A DNA stretch of 35,107 nucleotides from Pseudomonadota bacterium (GTDB lineage Bacteria; Pseudomonadota; Gammaproteobacteria; Burkholderiales; Rhodocyclaceae): contig JAGTRV010000011.1 of NCBI GenBank assembly GCA_018262245.1, positions 1 through 35,107 of the forward strand, read 5' to 3'. A program made the position numbers and the translations under genes. Positions within the stretch are counted from its first letter, which is position 1. The number at the start of each line of letters is the position of its first letter. The notes beneath the pieces are model-generated. The model saw only the letters and a list, made by a program, of their open reading frames with translations, was not told the DNA's origin and did no database searches. Shown piece after piece: positions 1-7,602 of the stretch.

Positions 1-1
1 T

Positions 2-238
2 GCATGGGGTTGTCTGTTCGGGTTCTCTGCGTGCTCGCGCTTTGCGATCTTTAGCTGGATGTCGAAATTCTTCGAGCGACATACCGTTGTAGTAGATATG
101 CAAGCGAAGTATTACTTCGTGCTACCCGAATACATCTACCAGTTTTCAATTGACTGGCCTTCCATTCGAGGGGAAGGTCAGTTGTCAGTTGGCAAGCAGT
201 ATGTCTTTACAGGACAGGAGCAATGGCGGCCATATTGA
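2..238 (+). CDS. 3' part of an unknown cassette ORF (open at window start), ...FERHTVVVDMQAKYYFVLPEYIYQFSIDWPSIRGEGQLSVGKQYVFTGQEQWRPY*
   Basis: Open frame from position 2 to TGA at 236-238, ending 1 bp before an attC-like R' box (CCCTAAC 240-246). Confidence 0.5.
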   Translation, partial: AWGCLFGFSACSRFAIFSWMSKFFERHTVVVDMQAKYYFVLPEYIYQFSIDWPSIRGEGQLSVGKQYVFTGQEQWRPY

Positions 239-239
239 A

Positions 240-323
240 CCCTAACCCTACGCTCAAGGCGCTTCCTTCGGTCGCCGGGAAACGCTGCAAGCCGCGTGCC
301 CCTTACCTAAAACGTTGGGGCGC
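240..323 (+). other. attC-like recombination site 1
   Basis: R' CCCTAAC (240-246) and R'' GTTGGGG (314-320), about 80 bp apart, complementary with one wobble mismatch. The cassette start TTGGGGCG matches the reverse complement of the next cassette's end CGTCCCAA with one difference. Confidence 0.6.
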
Positions 324-332
324 TTAGCTCGT

Positions 333-770
333 ATGCGCAAACTTGTCCTTGCAGCAATCACCGTATACCAACGCTACGTATCCCCGCACAAGGGTTTCTG
401 CTGCGCGTATCGCGCACACACAGGGCACAAGAGTTGCTCGGTTCTCGGTTTCAGAGCCGTGCGTAGGTACGGCGTTCTCGCTGGCCTCACGGTTCTTAGG
501 CACCGCACCTATTTGTGCGGAGTGGTTCATCGGCGTTACACAAAACCGCGTAACCGCATCCTTCACTCACAGCAAGGATTCTGCGACGTTGGCTGTGATT
601 TCCCCTGTGATGTTCCAAGTATTGATGGGTGCATTTCGCTGGGCGATTTCGCTAGTTGTTGCGATTATGGAAGCTGCGACTGGCCTAGCCGAAATCGGAA
701 GAGTCAAGAGGGAGAGCAATACGTGTACATCCCTCCGAACGTCGAAGGCAAAAAAGAAAACCGTACTTGA
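333..770 (+). CDS. YidD-like (membrane protein insertion efficiency factor) small protein with Cys-rich C-terminal tail, gene cassette
   Basis: MRKLVLAAITVYQRYVSPHKGFCCAYRAHTGHKSCSVLGFRAVRRYGVLAGLTVLRHR resembles the YidD pattern (YQR-ISP...C...SCS..A...G...G). The ORF ends just before attC-like site 2. Confidence 0.6.
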   Translation: MRKLVLAAITVYQRYVSPHKGFCCAYRAHTGHKSCSVLGFRAVRRYGVLAGLTVLRHRTYLCGVVHRRYTKPRNRILHSQQGFCDVGCDFPCDVPSIDGCISLGDFASCCDYGSCDWPSRNRKSQEGEQYVYIPPNVEGKKENRT

Positions 771-780
771 ATCCCCTCCG

Positions 781-850
781 CGTCCCAACCCATCATTCGA
801 GCGAACCTGCGCAAAAAGCCGCGCAGGCCACTCAATTCAAACATTAGCGC
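781..850 (+). other. attC-like recombination site 2
   Basis: R' TCCCAAC (783-789), inner hairpin CTGCGC-aaaaagcc-GCGCAG, R'' ATTAGCGC (843-850). The inner hairpin is shared with the site at 1704-1771. Confidence 0.75.
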
Positions 851-866
851 TTATCAAGGAGTTTTC

Positions 867-959
867 ATGCTTCGCAACGCATTAGTCTTGCTTTTGGCAA
901 CCGCTACATTCCCACTCGTCAAGACATCGCATATGAGCTCATTGTGCAATGAGCGCTAA
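867..959 (+). CDS. 30-aa leader-like micro-ORF in a ~170-bp cassette (MLRNALVLLLATATFPLVKTSHMSSLCNER)
   Basis: AAGGAG-like SD upstream, hydrophobic N-terminus, TAA overlapping the R' box GCGCTAAC (953-960), which is the exact reverse complement of GTTAGCGC. Confidence 0.4.
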   Translation: MLRNALVLLLATATFPLVKTSHMSSLCNER

Positions 960-1020
960 CCACTCATTCCACCCTATCTGTGGGAATACCTCGCTGACTG
1001 GTGAATTCAAACAGTGTGCC
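953..1020 (+). other. attC-like recombination site 3 (degenerate R'')
   Basis: R' GCGCTAAC; inner inverted repeat attccac-cctatct-gtgggaat; 3' end gaattcaaacagtgtgcctt aligns with site 2 caattcaaacattagcgctt. Confidence 0.5.
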
Positions 1021-1052
1021 TTCCGTTCCATTCTCTCAGGAGCTATCGAACA

Positions 1053-1679
1053 ATGACTTGGCGTCTGACGCGCATCCTCATACTCACCTCATTAATAGTT
1101 CTCTGCCATCAGTCCTACGCGGCCGATGCCTATTACGACTACGTAGCAGATTTCTATCTTCACGAAAGTCATCAGGCTCGCAACCCGGACCAGGTAATTC
1201 GATATACCGATGGAGAGAATGGCGCGCTTCTTCAATCAGTCCTTGAGCCGACGCGGGTCAAGGCGGTACTGAACTCCTATTTAGAGTCCATGAAGCGCAG
1301 CGAGAAGATTCCTGAGGTTCCCAAGCTCTTGCAGCCTTTAGCTGCTCGGTATGACGGAGCATTCAAGAAGGAACCACGAGCTTACGAAAAGGAGTTTTTG
1401 GACAGCCTTGAAGCCTCGGTCGAGGTGATCTCTATTGCTTCGGCGATGACTAATGTATCTATGCCGCCTTCCACAACCAACAAAACCTCTGGGGCGGATG
1501 CTGAAAAGCAGAAGGCGCTAACAGATAGTATTCAGTCACTTGCAAAAATGACCCGCGACTTGAGTACTGTTGCCTATAAAGCAATGGCAACGGAAATCCG
1601 CAACAGGGTTGGCAAAGGAATGTTTTCCGAAAGTGGTGCCAAACGCGCCCTGGCAATCGCAGAAAGAATTTCTCCGTAG
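1053..1679 (+). CDS. Exported protein of unknown function, gene cassette
   Basis: ATG with signal peptide MTWRLTRILILTSLIVLCHQSYAADA; ends just upstream of attC-like site 4. Confidence 0.7.
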   Translation: MTWRLTRILILTSLIVLCHQSYAADAYYDYVADFYLHESHQARNPDQVIRYTDGENGALLQSVLEPTRVKAVLNSYLESMKRSEKIPEVPKLLQPLAARYDGAFKKEPRAYEKEFLDSLEASVEVISIASAMTNVSMPPSTTNKTSGADAEKQKALTDSIQSLAKMTRDLSTVAYKAMATEIRNRVGKGMFSESGAKRALAIAERISP

Positions 1680-1703
1680 CTGATATGGGCGCTATCCACG
1701 GTA

Positions 1704-1771
1704 GACCCAACCCGGCGACCAACTGGAGCTGCGCAAAAAGCCGCGCAGGTCAGTTACCTCTACGTTAGAGC
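1704..1771 (+). other. attC-like recombination site 4
   Basis: R' GACCCAAC (1704-1711), inner hairpin CTGCGC-aaaaagcc-GCGCAG, R'' GTTAGAGC (1764-1771). Confidence 0.8.
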
Positions 1772-1773
1772 TC

Positions 1774-2121
1774 ATGAAAACCGTCACTTACCTCGGAGCC
1801 ATTCTCGTCGCATGTCAAGCCACCGCTGGGTCTGCCGCTGATTTGCCCTCCGACCGAGGTCAGTTCCAGGCGCTGGTCGAGCGAGAGATCGTTATAGGTT
1901 CATCTATAGAGTCCGCAAAGGATCGGCTGAAGGCCGTCGGACTCGAGTGCAAGTCGGTCGCCAGGGGATGGACAAACAACGTTCACGACACGACGGAGTT
2001 CATCTTCTGCTCTCGAAACTCTGATGAATGGCCCGTGTTCAGGCGCTGGCAAGTGGCACTGCTACCTCGTGACGGGAAGGTTGCGGAGATACGTTCAAAC
2101 GTCGGTCTCATTGGGCCGTAA
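1774..2121 (+). CDS. Exported protein of unknown function, terminal gene cassette
   Basis: ATG 3 bp after attC R''; signal peptide MKTVTYLGAILVACQATAGSAA; stop TAA overlaps a possible R' box GCCGTAAC. Confidence 0.7.
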   Translation: MKTVTYLGAILVACQATAGSAADLPSDRGQFQALVEREIVIGSSIESAKDRLKAVGLECKSVARGWTNNVHDTTEFIFCSRNSDEWPVFRRWQVALLPRDGKVAEIRSNVGLIGP

Positions 2122-2148
2122 CGTGACCTCTATCGAAAGCAAACAAGA

Positions 2149-2628
2149 TTAGCTTCGCATACATGTAGGAGCAGCCTTTTTCCCCTGACCAATAGTCAGA
2201 TCACAGCCTGCTAGCGGCATCAGCTTACCTGGCGTCCGCAGCAGGTCGGCCAGTGTGTAGCCATCAAGAACGAGGAACATGGCCTTCAAGGCTTCATTGA
2301 GAATCGCAGGCAGGCAGCAGGCGCCCTGAATCCGGCAGGTGCTTTTATCAGCGAAGCATTCGGCCAGCGTGAAATCGCTTTCGGTCTGGCGAATCACCTC
2401 GCCGACGACAATTTCCTGCGGTTCATGCGCCAAGCGCAGGCCGCCGCCCTTGCCACGCACGGTCTCGATATATCCACCTCGCCCGAGCTGATGGGCCACC
2501 TTCATCAGGTGACTCTTTGAAATATCGTGGGCGGCGGCGATTTCGGCGATCGTCGCCAGCCGGTTTGTTTGCGCGCCGAGGTACATCAGAACGCGCAGGC
2601 TGTAGTCGGAAAAGGCACTCAGTCGCAT
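2149..2628 (-). CDS. nsrR: Rrf2-family transcriptional regulator, NsrR-like (NO-sensing)
   Basis: MRLSAFSDYSLRVLMYLGA..., Rrf2 wHTH and Cys cluster CFADKSTCRIQGACC typical of NsrR. Confidence 0.85.
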   Translation of the reverse strand: MRLSAFSDYSLRVLMYLGAQTNRLATIAEIAAAHDISKSHLMKVAHQLGRGGYIETVRGKGGGLRLAHEPQEIVVGEVIRQTESDFTLAECFADKSTCRIQGACCLPAILNEALKAMFLVLDGYTLADLLRTPGKLMPLAGCDLTIGQGKKAAPTCMRS

Positions 2629-2638
2629 GGTCGCTCAA

Positions 2639-2661
2639 AAGATACATTTAAAATATTGCTT
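2639..2661. promoter_or_regulatory. Putative NsrR operator 1
   Basis: AAGATACATTTAAAATATTGCTT resembles the NsrR palindrome AAGATGCATTTNAAATGCATCTT. Confidence 0.55.
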
Positions 2662-2685
2662 ATAGCGATCTTGGTTGATAGCATC

Positions 2686-2708
2686 AAGATTCATTTTATT
2701 TATATCTT
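2686..2708. promoter_or_regulatory. Putative NsrR operator 2
   Basis: AAGATTCATTTTATTTATATCTT, an imperfect palindrome of the same type. Confidence 0.5.
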
Positions 2709-2757
2709 ATGCCAGCCTGTGGCGCAATTCGCCCGGCTGGTCATCGCCGGAATAGTC

Positions 2758-4161
2758 ATGGCCAAGCAGCCCGCAAAAAAGATCTTTGAAATCAAGCAGG
2801 TCGTCGATCCGGATGCCAAGGTCTATCCGCGTTCGATCAGCGGACCTTACACCCGCTGGCGCTGGGTCTTTGTCTGGCTGACCCAGATCGTTTTCTATGG
2901 CCTGTGCTGGCTACCCTGGCATGGTCGTCAGGCCATCCTGTTCGACATCGACACCCGCAAGTTCTATTTCTTCGACCTGGTACTCTGGCCGCAGGACACG
3001 ATCTATCTCGTGCTGCTGATGATTCTCGGGGCCTTCACCCTCTTCCTGTTTACCGCCGTGGCGGGACGATTGTGGTGCGGCTATACCTGCCCGCAAACCG
3101 TTTATACGGAAATCTTCCTGTGGTTTGAAAAGGTCATCGAAGGCGAACGGCCGCAGCGCATCAAGCTTGATGCCGCCCCGTGGTCGCCGCGCAAACTGGC
3201 GATCAAGAGCGCCAAGCACGCGACGTGGATCCTCTTCTCGCTGTGGACCGGGATCACCTTTGTCGGTTATTTCATGCCGATCCACGATCTGGTCAATGAT
3301 CTGATTACCCTGTCGCCCGGTGCCTGGTCGTCCTTCTGGGTGGTCTTTTATGCCTTCGCCACCTATGGCAACGCCGGCTTCCTGCGCGACCAGATGTGCC
3401 GCCAGATCTGCCCCTACGCCCGCTTCCAGTTCGTGATGTTCGACCCCGACACGCTGATCATCGCCTACGACACGGCGCGTGGCGATGCCCGCGGCCCGCG
3501 CGCCAAGGGGGCCGACCCCAAGGCCCTGGGCCTGGGTGATTGCGTCGATTGCGGCATCTGCGTTCAGGTCTGCCCGACCGGCATCGACATTCGTAACGGC
3601 TTGCAGAACGAGTGTATTGGCTGCGCCGCATGCATTGACGCCTGCGATCAGGTCATGGACAAGATGGATTACCCGCGCGGCCTGATCCGCTATTCGACTG
3701 AAAACGCTGTTTCAATGCGCTTTACGACGCTGGAAATCATCAAACGTGCAGCCCGGCCGCGGGTCATCATCTACACGGCGATCCTGCTGGCCCTGACGGG
3801 CGCCATCGCCTGGTCGCTGGCCACCCGCGTGCCGCTGAAGGTCAATGTCCTGAAGGATCGCAACGTGCTGTCCCGGGAAGCGGACGATGGCTCGATCGAG
3901 AATACCTATCGCCTGCAGATCATGAATACCGGCGACCAGACGCGGAAGTTCCGGATCAGCATTGGCGGTGTCGAAGGCGCCCGCCTGAAGGGTGACAGCG
4001 AAATTACCGTACCCGGCGGTGAGATTGGCAGTCAGAGCGCCATTGTCAGCGCTGAACCGGGGGCCACCCGATCCGGTGCAACGCCGATCACTTTCAGCGT
4101 GACCGACGTGGCCGACGAAAAAGTCTCGGTCACCGAAAGCTCGAAGTTCTGGATGCCCTGA
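2758..4161 (+). CDS. ccoG: Cytochrome c oxidase accessory protein CcoG (FixG/RdxA family, 4Fe-4S)
   Basis: MAKQPAKKIFEIKQVVDPDAKVYPRSISGPYTRWRW; CGYTCPQTVYTEIF; CVDCGICVQVCPTGIDIRNGLQNECIGCAACIDACD. Confidence 0.92.
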   Translation: MAKQPAKKIFEIKQVVDPDAKVYPRSISGPYTRWRWVFVWLTQIVFYGLCWLPWHGRQAILFDIDTRKFYFFDLVLWPQDTIYLVLLMILGAFTLFLFTAVAGRLWCGYTCPQTVYTEIFLWFEKVIEGERPQRIKLDAAPWSPRKLAIKSAKHATWILFSLWTGITFVGYFMPIHDLVNDLITLSPGAWSSFWVVFYAFATYGNAGFLRDQMCRQICPYARFQFVMFDPDTLIIAYDTARGDARGPRAKGADPKALGLGDCVDCGICVQVCPTGIDIRNGLQNECIGCAACIDACDQVMDKMDYPRGLIRYSTENAVSMRFTTLEIIKRAARPRVIIYTAILLALTGAIAWSLATRVPLKVNVLKDRNVLSREADDGSIENTYRLQIMNTGDQTRKFRISIGGVEGARLKGDSEITVPGGEIGSQSAIVSAEPGATRSGATPITFSVTDVADEKVSVTESSKFWMP

Positions 4162-4394
4162 CCAGCAAACTGGTTTGACGGCCGGCCGAACGATCTTGAT
4201 GGACGATCGGCTTATTCAAATTAGAATACCGGCTTTACAAGCTGGCGGTAACGGCTGCTTTCAAAAACTGATTTACCATGCAAAATGCTTATGCATTTTC
4301 CCATTCCGCGCTGCTTCATATTCCTAAAAAAGCCCCAGGCGCCTGCACCGCGGAATCTTTCCGACCCATTTCACAGAAGTCCTGACCCCAACTC

Positions 4395-7300
4395 ATGGCC
4401 AGCCTCACCCCTCAAGACAGCCCCCGGCCACGCCGCTGGAAGCTTTACCTCACCCTTGGCATCCTCGTATTGGGTACCGCCGTTGCCACCGCCGGCTGGA
4501 TCGAACTGCAGGAATCCAGTTTCCAGGCCCGCTATTTCACCGAACAGGCGAAAACCTCCACTTGGACCATGGAATCCGGCGCTGACAAGGACATCTGGTT
4601 TCCAGCCACCGGCCCGTACGAGCAACGCCTGGGCTACGCACAGCTAAGCAATTTCCTGCCGCGCCTGGCCAGTTCGGGGTTCATCATCGACACCCAGGCC
4701 CGGCAATCCGCTGGTTTCCGCCACATTGTTGGTCTTGGCCATTTCCCCATTTACCGTGAAAAATCCCGGGCGGGCTTGAGCATTCTCGATCGTCACGATC
4801 AACCGCTCTATGACAGCCAGTATCCGCGTGTCCAGTACGCTGACTTCGAAGCTATTCCACCGGTCCTGGTCGAAGCGCTGCTGTTCATCGAAAACCGCGA
4901 CCTGCTTGACACCACTTACCCGAAGCGCAATCCGGCCGTCGATTGGGGCCGGTTGGCCCGGGTCGCGGCAGGTCAGGCACTGCGCCACGTCAATATGGGT
5001 GGCGGCCGTGCCGGCGGCAGCACGCTGGCGACGCAGATCGAGAAATTCCGCCACTCCCCCGGTGGGCGCACGCGCGATACCGACGACAAATATCACCAGA
5101 TGATGTCGGCTGCCCTGCGCGCCTATCAGGATGGCGAGGAAAACCTGCCGGCCCGCCGCCGCATCGTTCTCGATTTCATCAATTCCGTACCGCTCGGCGG
5201 CATTCCGGGCTACGGCGAGGTCAATGGGCTGGGCGATGGCCTGTGGGCCTGGTACGGGCAGGAATTCGCCCGCACCAATCAACTGCTGGCCGACCCCAAG
5301 GCCGCCCTCACCGAGCGGGCCAAAGCCTTCAAGCAGGCACTCTCCCTGTTCGTTGCCCAGCGCCGGCCATCGGGCCTGCTCGGCGACACGACGGGGCGCC
5401 TCAATGCGCTGACCGACAGCTATATCCGCCTGCTGGCTGAAGACCAGCTGATCCCCGCCGACCTGCGCGAAGCCGCCCTCCAGGTACAGATCAACCCGGC
5501 ACGTCAGGCCCGCCCCGGCGAAGAAGTCTCTTTCGTCGAACGCAAGGCGGTCAACGAAATCCGCGGCACGCTGGGCGACCTCCTCAACATCGAGAATCTC
5601 TATTCCCTCGACCGCTACGACCTGACCGTCCATAGCACCCTCGATGGTCCCAGCCAGCAGGCAGTGACGCGTATCCTGAACCGTCTCGCCGACCCGGCTT
5701 TCCTGGCCTGCGCAGGTCTCAAGGAAGGCCGGTTGCTGGACAGAGGTGACCCGAAACAGGTCAACTACAGCCTGACCCTGTACGAGCGCACACCGACCGC
5801 CAACGTGCTGCGCATCCAGGCCGACAATCTCGATCAGCCGCTGGACATCAACGCCGGCACCAAGCTTGATCTCGGCTCCAGCGCCAAGTTCCGGACCCTG
5901 GTTTCCTACCTGCTGGTCGTCACCGACCTGCACCAGCGCTACAGCCAGATGCCCCCGGCAGAACTGGCCAAGCTGCCCCGCCACCCGGCCGACCGTCTGA
6001 GCAACTGGGCGATAGATAGCTTGCGCGCCAAGCCGGAGATGACGCTGGAGGCTTTGCTCGAAGCTGCCATGGAGCGCCGCTATTCGGCCAGCCCCGGTGA
6101 AACCTTCTTCACCGGCGGCGGCATTCACCACTTCAACAATTTCAAGCACGAAGACGATGGCAAGGTACCGAGCGTCGCCGAAGCGCTGGAACAGTCGGTC
6201 AATCTCGTTTTCGTCCGGATCATGCACGATGTCGTGCACTACCACGCCTACGAGGCGGTCGACGCGCCGGCCCGCGGCCTGCGTGATAAGGACGACGAGG
6301 AGACCCGGCAGGCCTTCCTCAACCGCTTTGCCGAACGGGAAGGTCTCGGCTTCCTGCGTACTTACTGGCACAAGTACCGTGACGTGGCACCGGAAGACCG
6401 GCTTGAAGTCCTCAGCGACTCGGTTCCCGCCCGGCCCGTGCCGCAGGCTGCCGCCTACCTGAGCGTCCTGCCGAAGAGCGATTTCGCCAGCTTCCTCGCC
6501 TTCATGCGCAAGCAACTCGGGGAAAAGGCCGGCACTGACGCCGGCCTGCGCCGCCTGTTCGACACCCACGCCACGCGCCAGTACAACCTGGCCGACCAGG
6601 GCTACCTGGCCCGGGTGCATCCGCTCGAACTGTGGCTGGTCCGCCATCTGCAGGACCAACCGAAAGCCACGCTCAAGGACATCGTGCCGGCCAGCGTCGA
6701 GGCTCGCCGCGATGCGTCGAAGTGGCTGTTCTCGACGCGATTCAAGCATGCCCAGCAGGTCCGTATCGACATCGTTGTCGAAGTCGCTGCCTTCGAGCGC
6801 ATCGCCGACGAGTGGCGGCGCCTGGGCTACCCCTTCGAACATCTGGTGCCCTCGCTGGCCACCTCGATCGGCAGCTCCGCCGACCGGCCAGCGGCCCTCG
6901 CAGAATTGATGGGCATCGTGGTCAATGACGGTATCCGGCGCCCGACGGTGCGCATCGACGAATTGCTGTTTGCGGCCAACACCCCGTTCGAAACGCGCCT
7001 CAAGCGCCAGCCCGAAGCCGGCGAACGGGTCATGCCGGTCGAAGTCGCCCAGGTTACCCGGCGCGCCTTGCTCCGCGTCGTCAATAGCGGCACTGCCCGA
7101 CGTATAAAGGACGCCTACCGCGACAACGAGGAAAAACCGTTGCTGGTCGGTGGCAAGACCGGCACCGGCGACCACCGCTCCAAGGTCATTGGCGCAGATG
7201 GTGGCGTGCGTAGCGCCAAGGTCATGAATCGTGCCGCGACCTTTGCCTTCTACATCGGTGACCGCTTCTACGGTGTCGTGACCGCCTTCGTGCCCGGCTC

Positions 7301-7421
7301 CAAAGCGGCCGCCTACGACTTCACCTCGGCGCTACCGGTCCAGATTCTCAAGGAAATGGAACCGGTCTTGCGACCGCTGGTTGCCGATCGCCCCGCGGCG
7401 GAAGGCAAGTGCAAAGGCTAA
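4395..7421 (+). CDS. Class-A penicillin-binding protein-like bifunctional transglycosylase/transpeptidase (1008 aa)
   Basis: N-terminal TM; GT51-like ALLFIENRDL...GGSTLATQIEKF; transpeptidase motifs SSAK (SxxK), SVN (SxN) and KTGTG. Confidence 0.8.
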   Translation: MASLTPQDSPRPRRWKLYLTLGILVLGTAVATAGWIELQESSFQARYFTEQAKTSTWTMESGADKDIWFPATGPYEQRLGYAQLSNFLPRLASSGFIIDTQARQSAGFRHIVGLGHFPIYREKSRAGLSILDRHDQPLYDSQYPRVQYADFEAIPPVLVEALLFIENRDLLDTTYPKRNPAVDWGRLARVAAGQALRHVNMGGGRAGGSTLATQIEKFRHSPGGRTRDTDDKYHQMMSAALRAYQDGEENLPARRRIVLDFINSVPLGGIPGYGEVNGLGDGLWAWYGQEFARTNQLLADPKAALTERAKAFKQALSLFVAQRRPSGLLGDTTGRLNALTDSYIRLLAEDQLIPADLREAALQVQINPARQARPGEEVSFVERKAVNEIRGTLGDLLNIENLYSLDRYDLTVHSTLDGPSQQAVTRILNRLADPAFLACAGLKEGRLLDRGDPKQVNYSLTLYERTPTANVLRIQADNLDQPLDINAGTKLDLGSSAKFRTLVSYLLVVTDLHQRYSQMPPAELAKLPRHPADRLSNWAIDSLRAKPEMTLEALLEAAMERRYSASPGETFFTGGGIHHFNNFKHEDDGKVPSVAEALEQSVNLVFVRIMHDVVHYHAYEAVDAPARGLRDKDDEETRQAFLNRFAEREGLGFLRTYWHKYRDVAPEDRLEVLSDSVPARPVPQAAAYLSVLPKSDFASFLAFMRKQLGEKAGTDAGLRRLFDTHATRQYNLADQGYLARVHPLELWLVRHLQDQPKATLKDIVPASVEARRDASKWLFSTRFKHAQQVRIDIVVEVAAFERIADEWRRLGYPFEHLVPSLATSIGSSADRPAALAELMGIVVNDGIRRPTVRIDELLFAANTPFETRLKRQPEAGERVMPVEVAQVTRRALLRVVNSGTARRIKDAYRDNEEKPLLVGGKTGTGDHRSKVIGADGGVRSAKVMNRAATFAFYIGDRFYGVVTAFVPGSKAAAYDFTSALPVQILKEMEPVLRPLVADRPAAEGKCKG

Positions 7422-7445
7422 AACACCGCCACGCCTTCCATCCAT

Positions 7446-7497
7446 CCCGAAAAGCGGGAATCCAGACGACCGATCGACTGGATTCCCGCTTTCGTGG
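7446..7497. repeat. REP-like palindromic hairpin after the PBP gene
   Basis: aaagcgggaatccag-(spacer)-ctggattcccgcttt inverted repeat. Confidence 0.65.
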
Positions 7498-7602
7498 AAA
7501 CATCCAAAATCACCAATAATCCGTAAAAACCACACTTTGCTGCGGCGCAACAAAATGGTAGTCTTTGACGCATAAAATAAAGCGATCAAAGCGAGCAACA
7601 GC

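Noticed and set aside
343-885. 180-aa + strand ORF in the cassette region
   Set aside because: Runs through attC-like site 2 into the next cassette; the YidD-like frame is more convincing and ends before the attC.
4644-7175. 843-aa ORF on the minus strand
   Set aside because: Antisense to the PBP-like gene with all its catalytic motifs on the + strand; low-information V/A/G/D/R-rich translation typical of GC-rich shadow ORFs.
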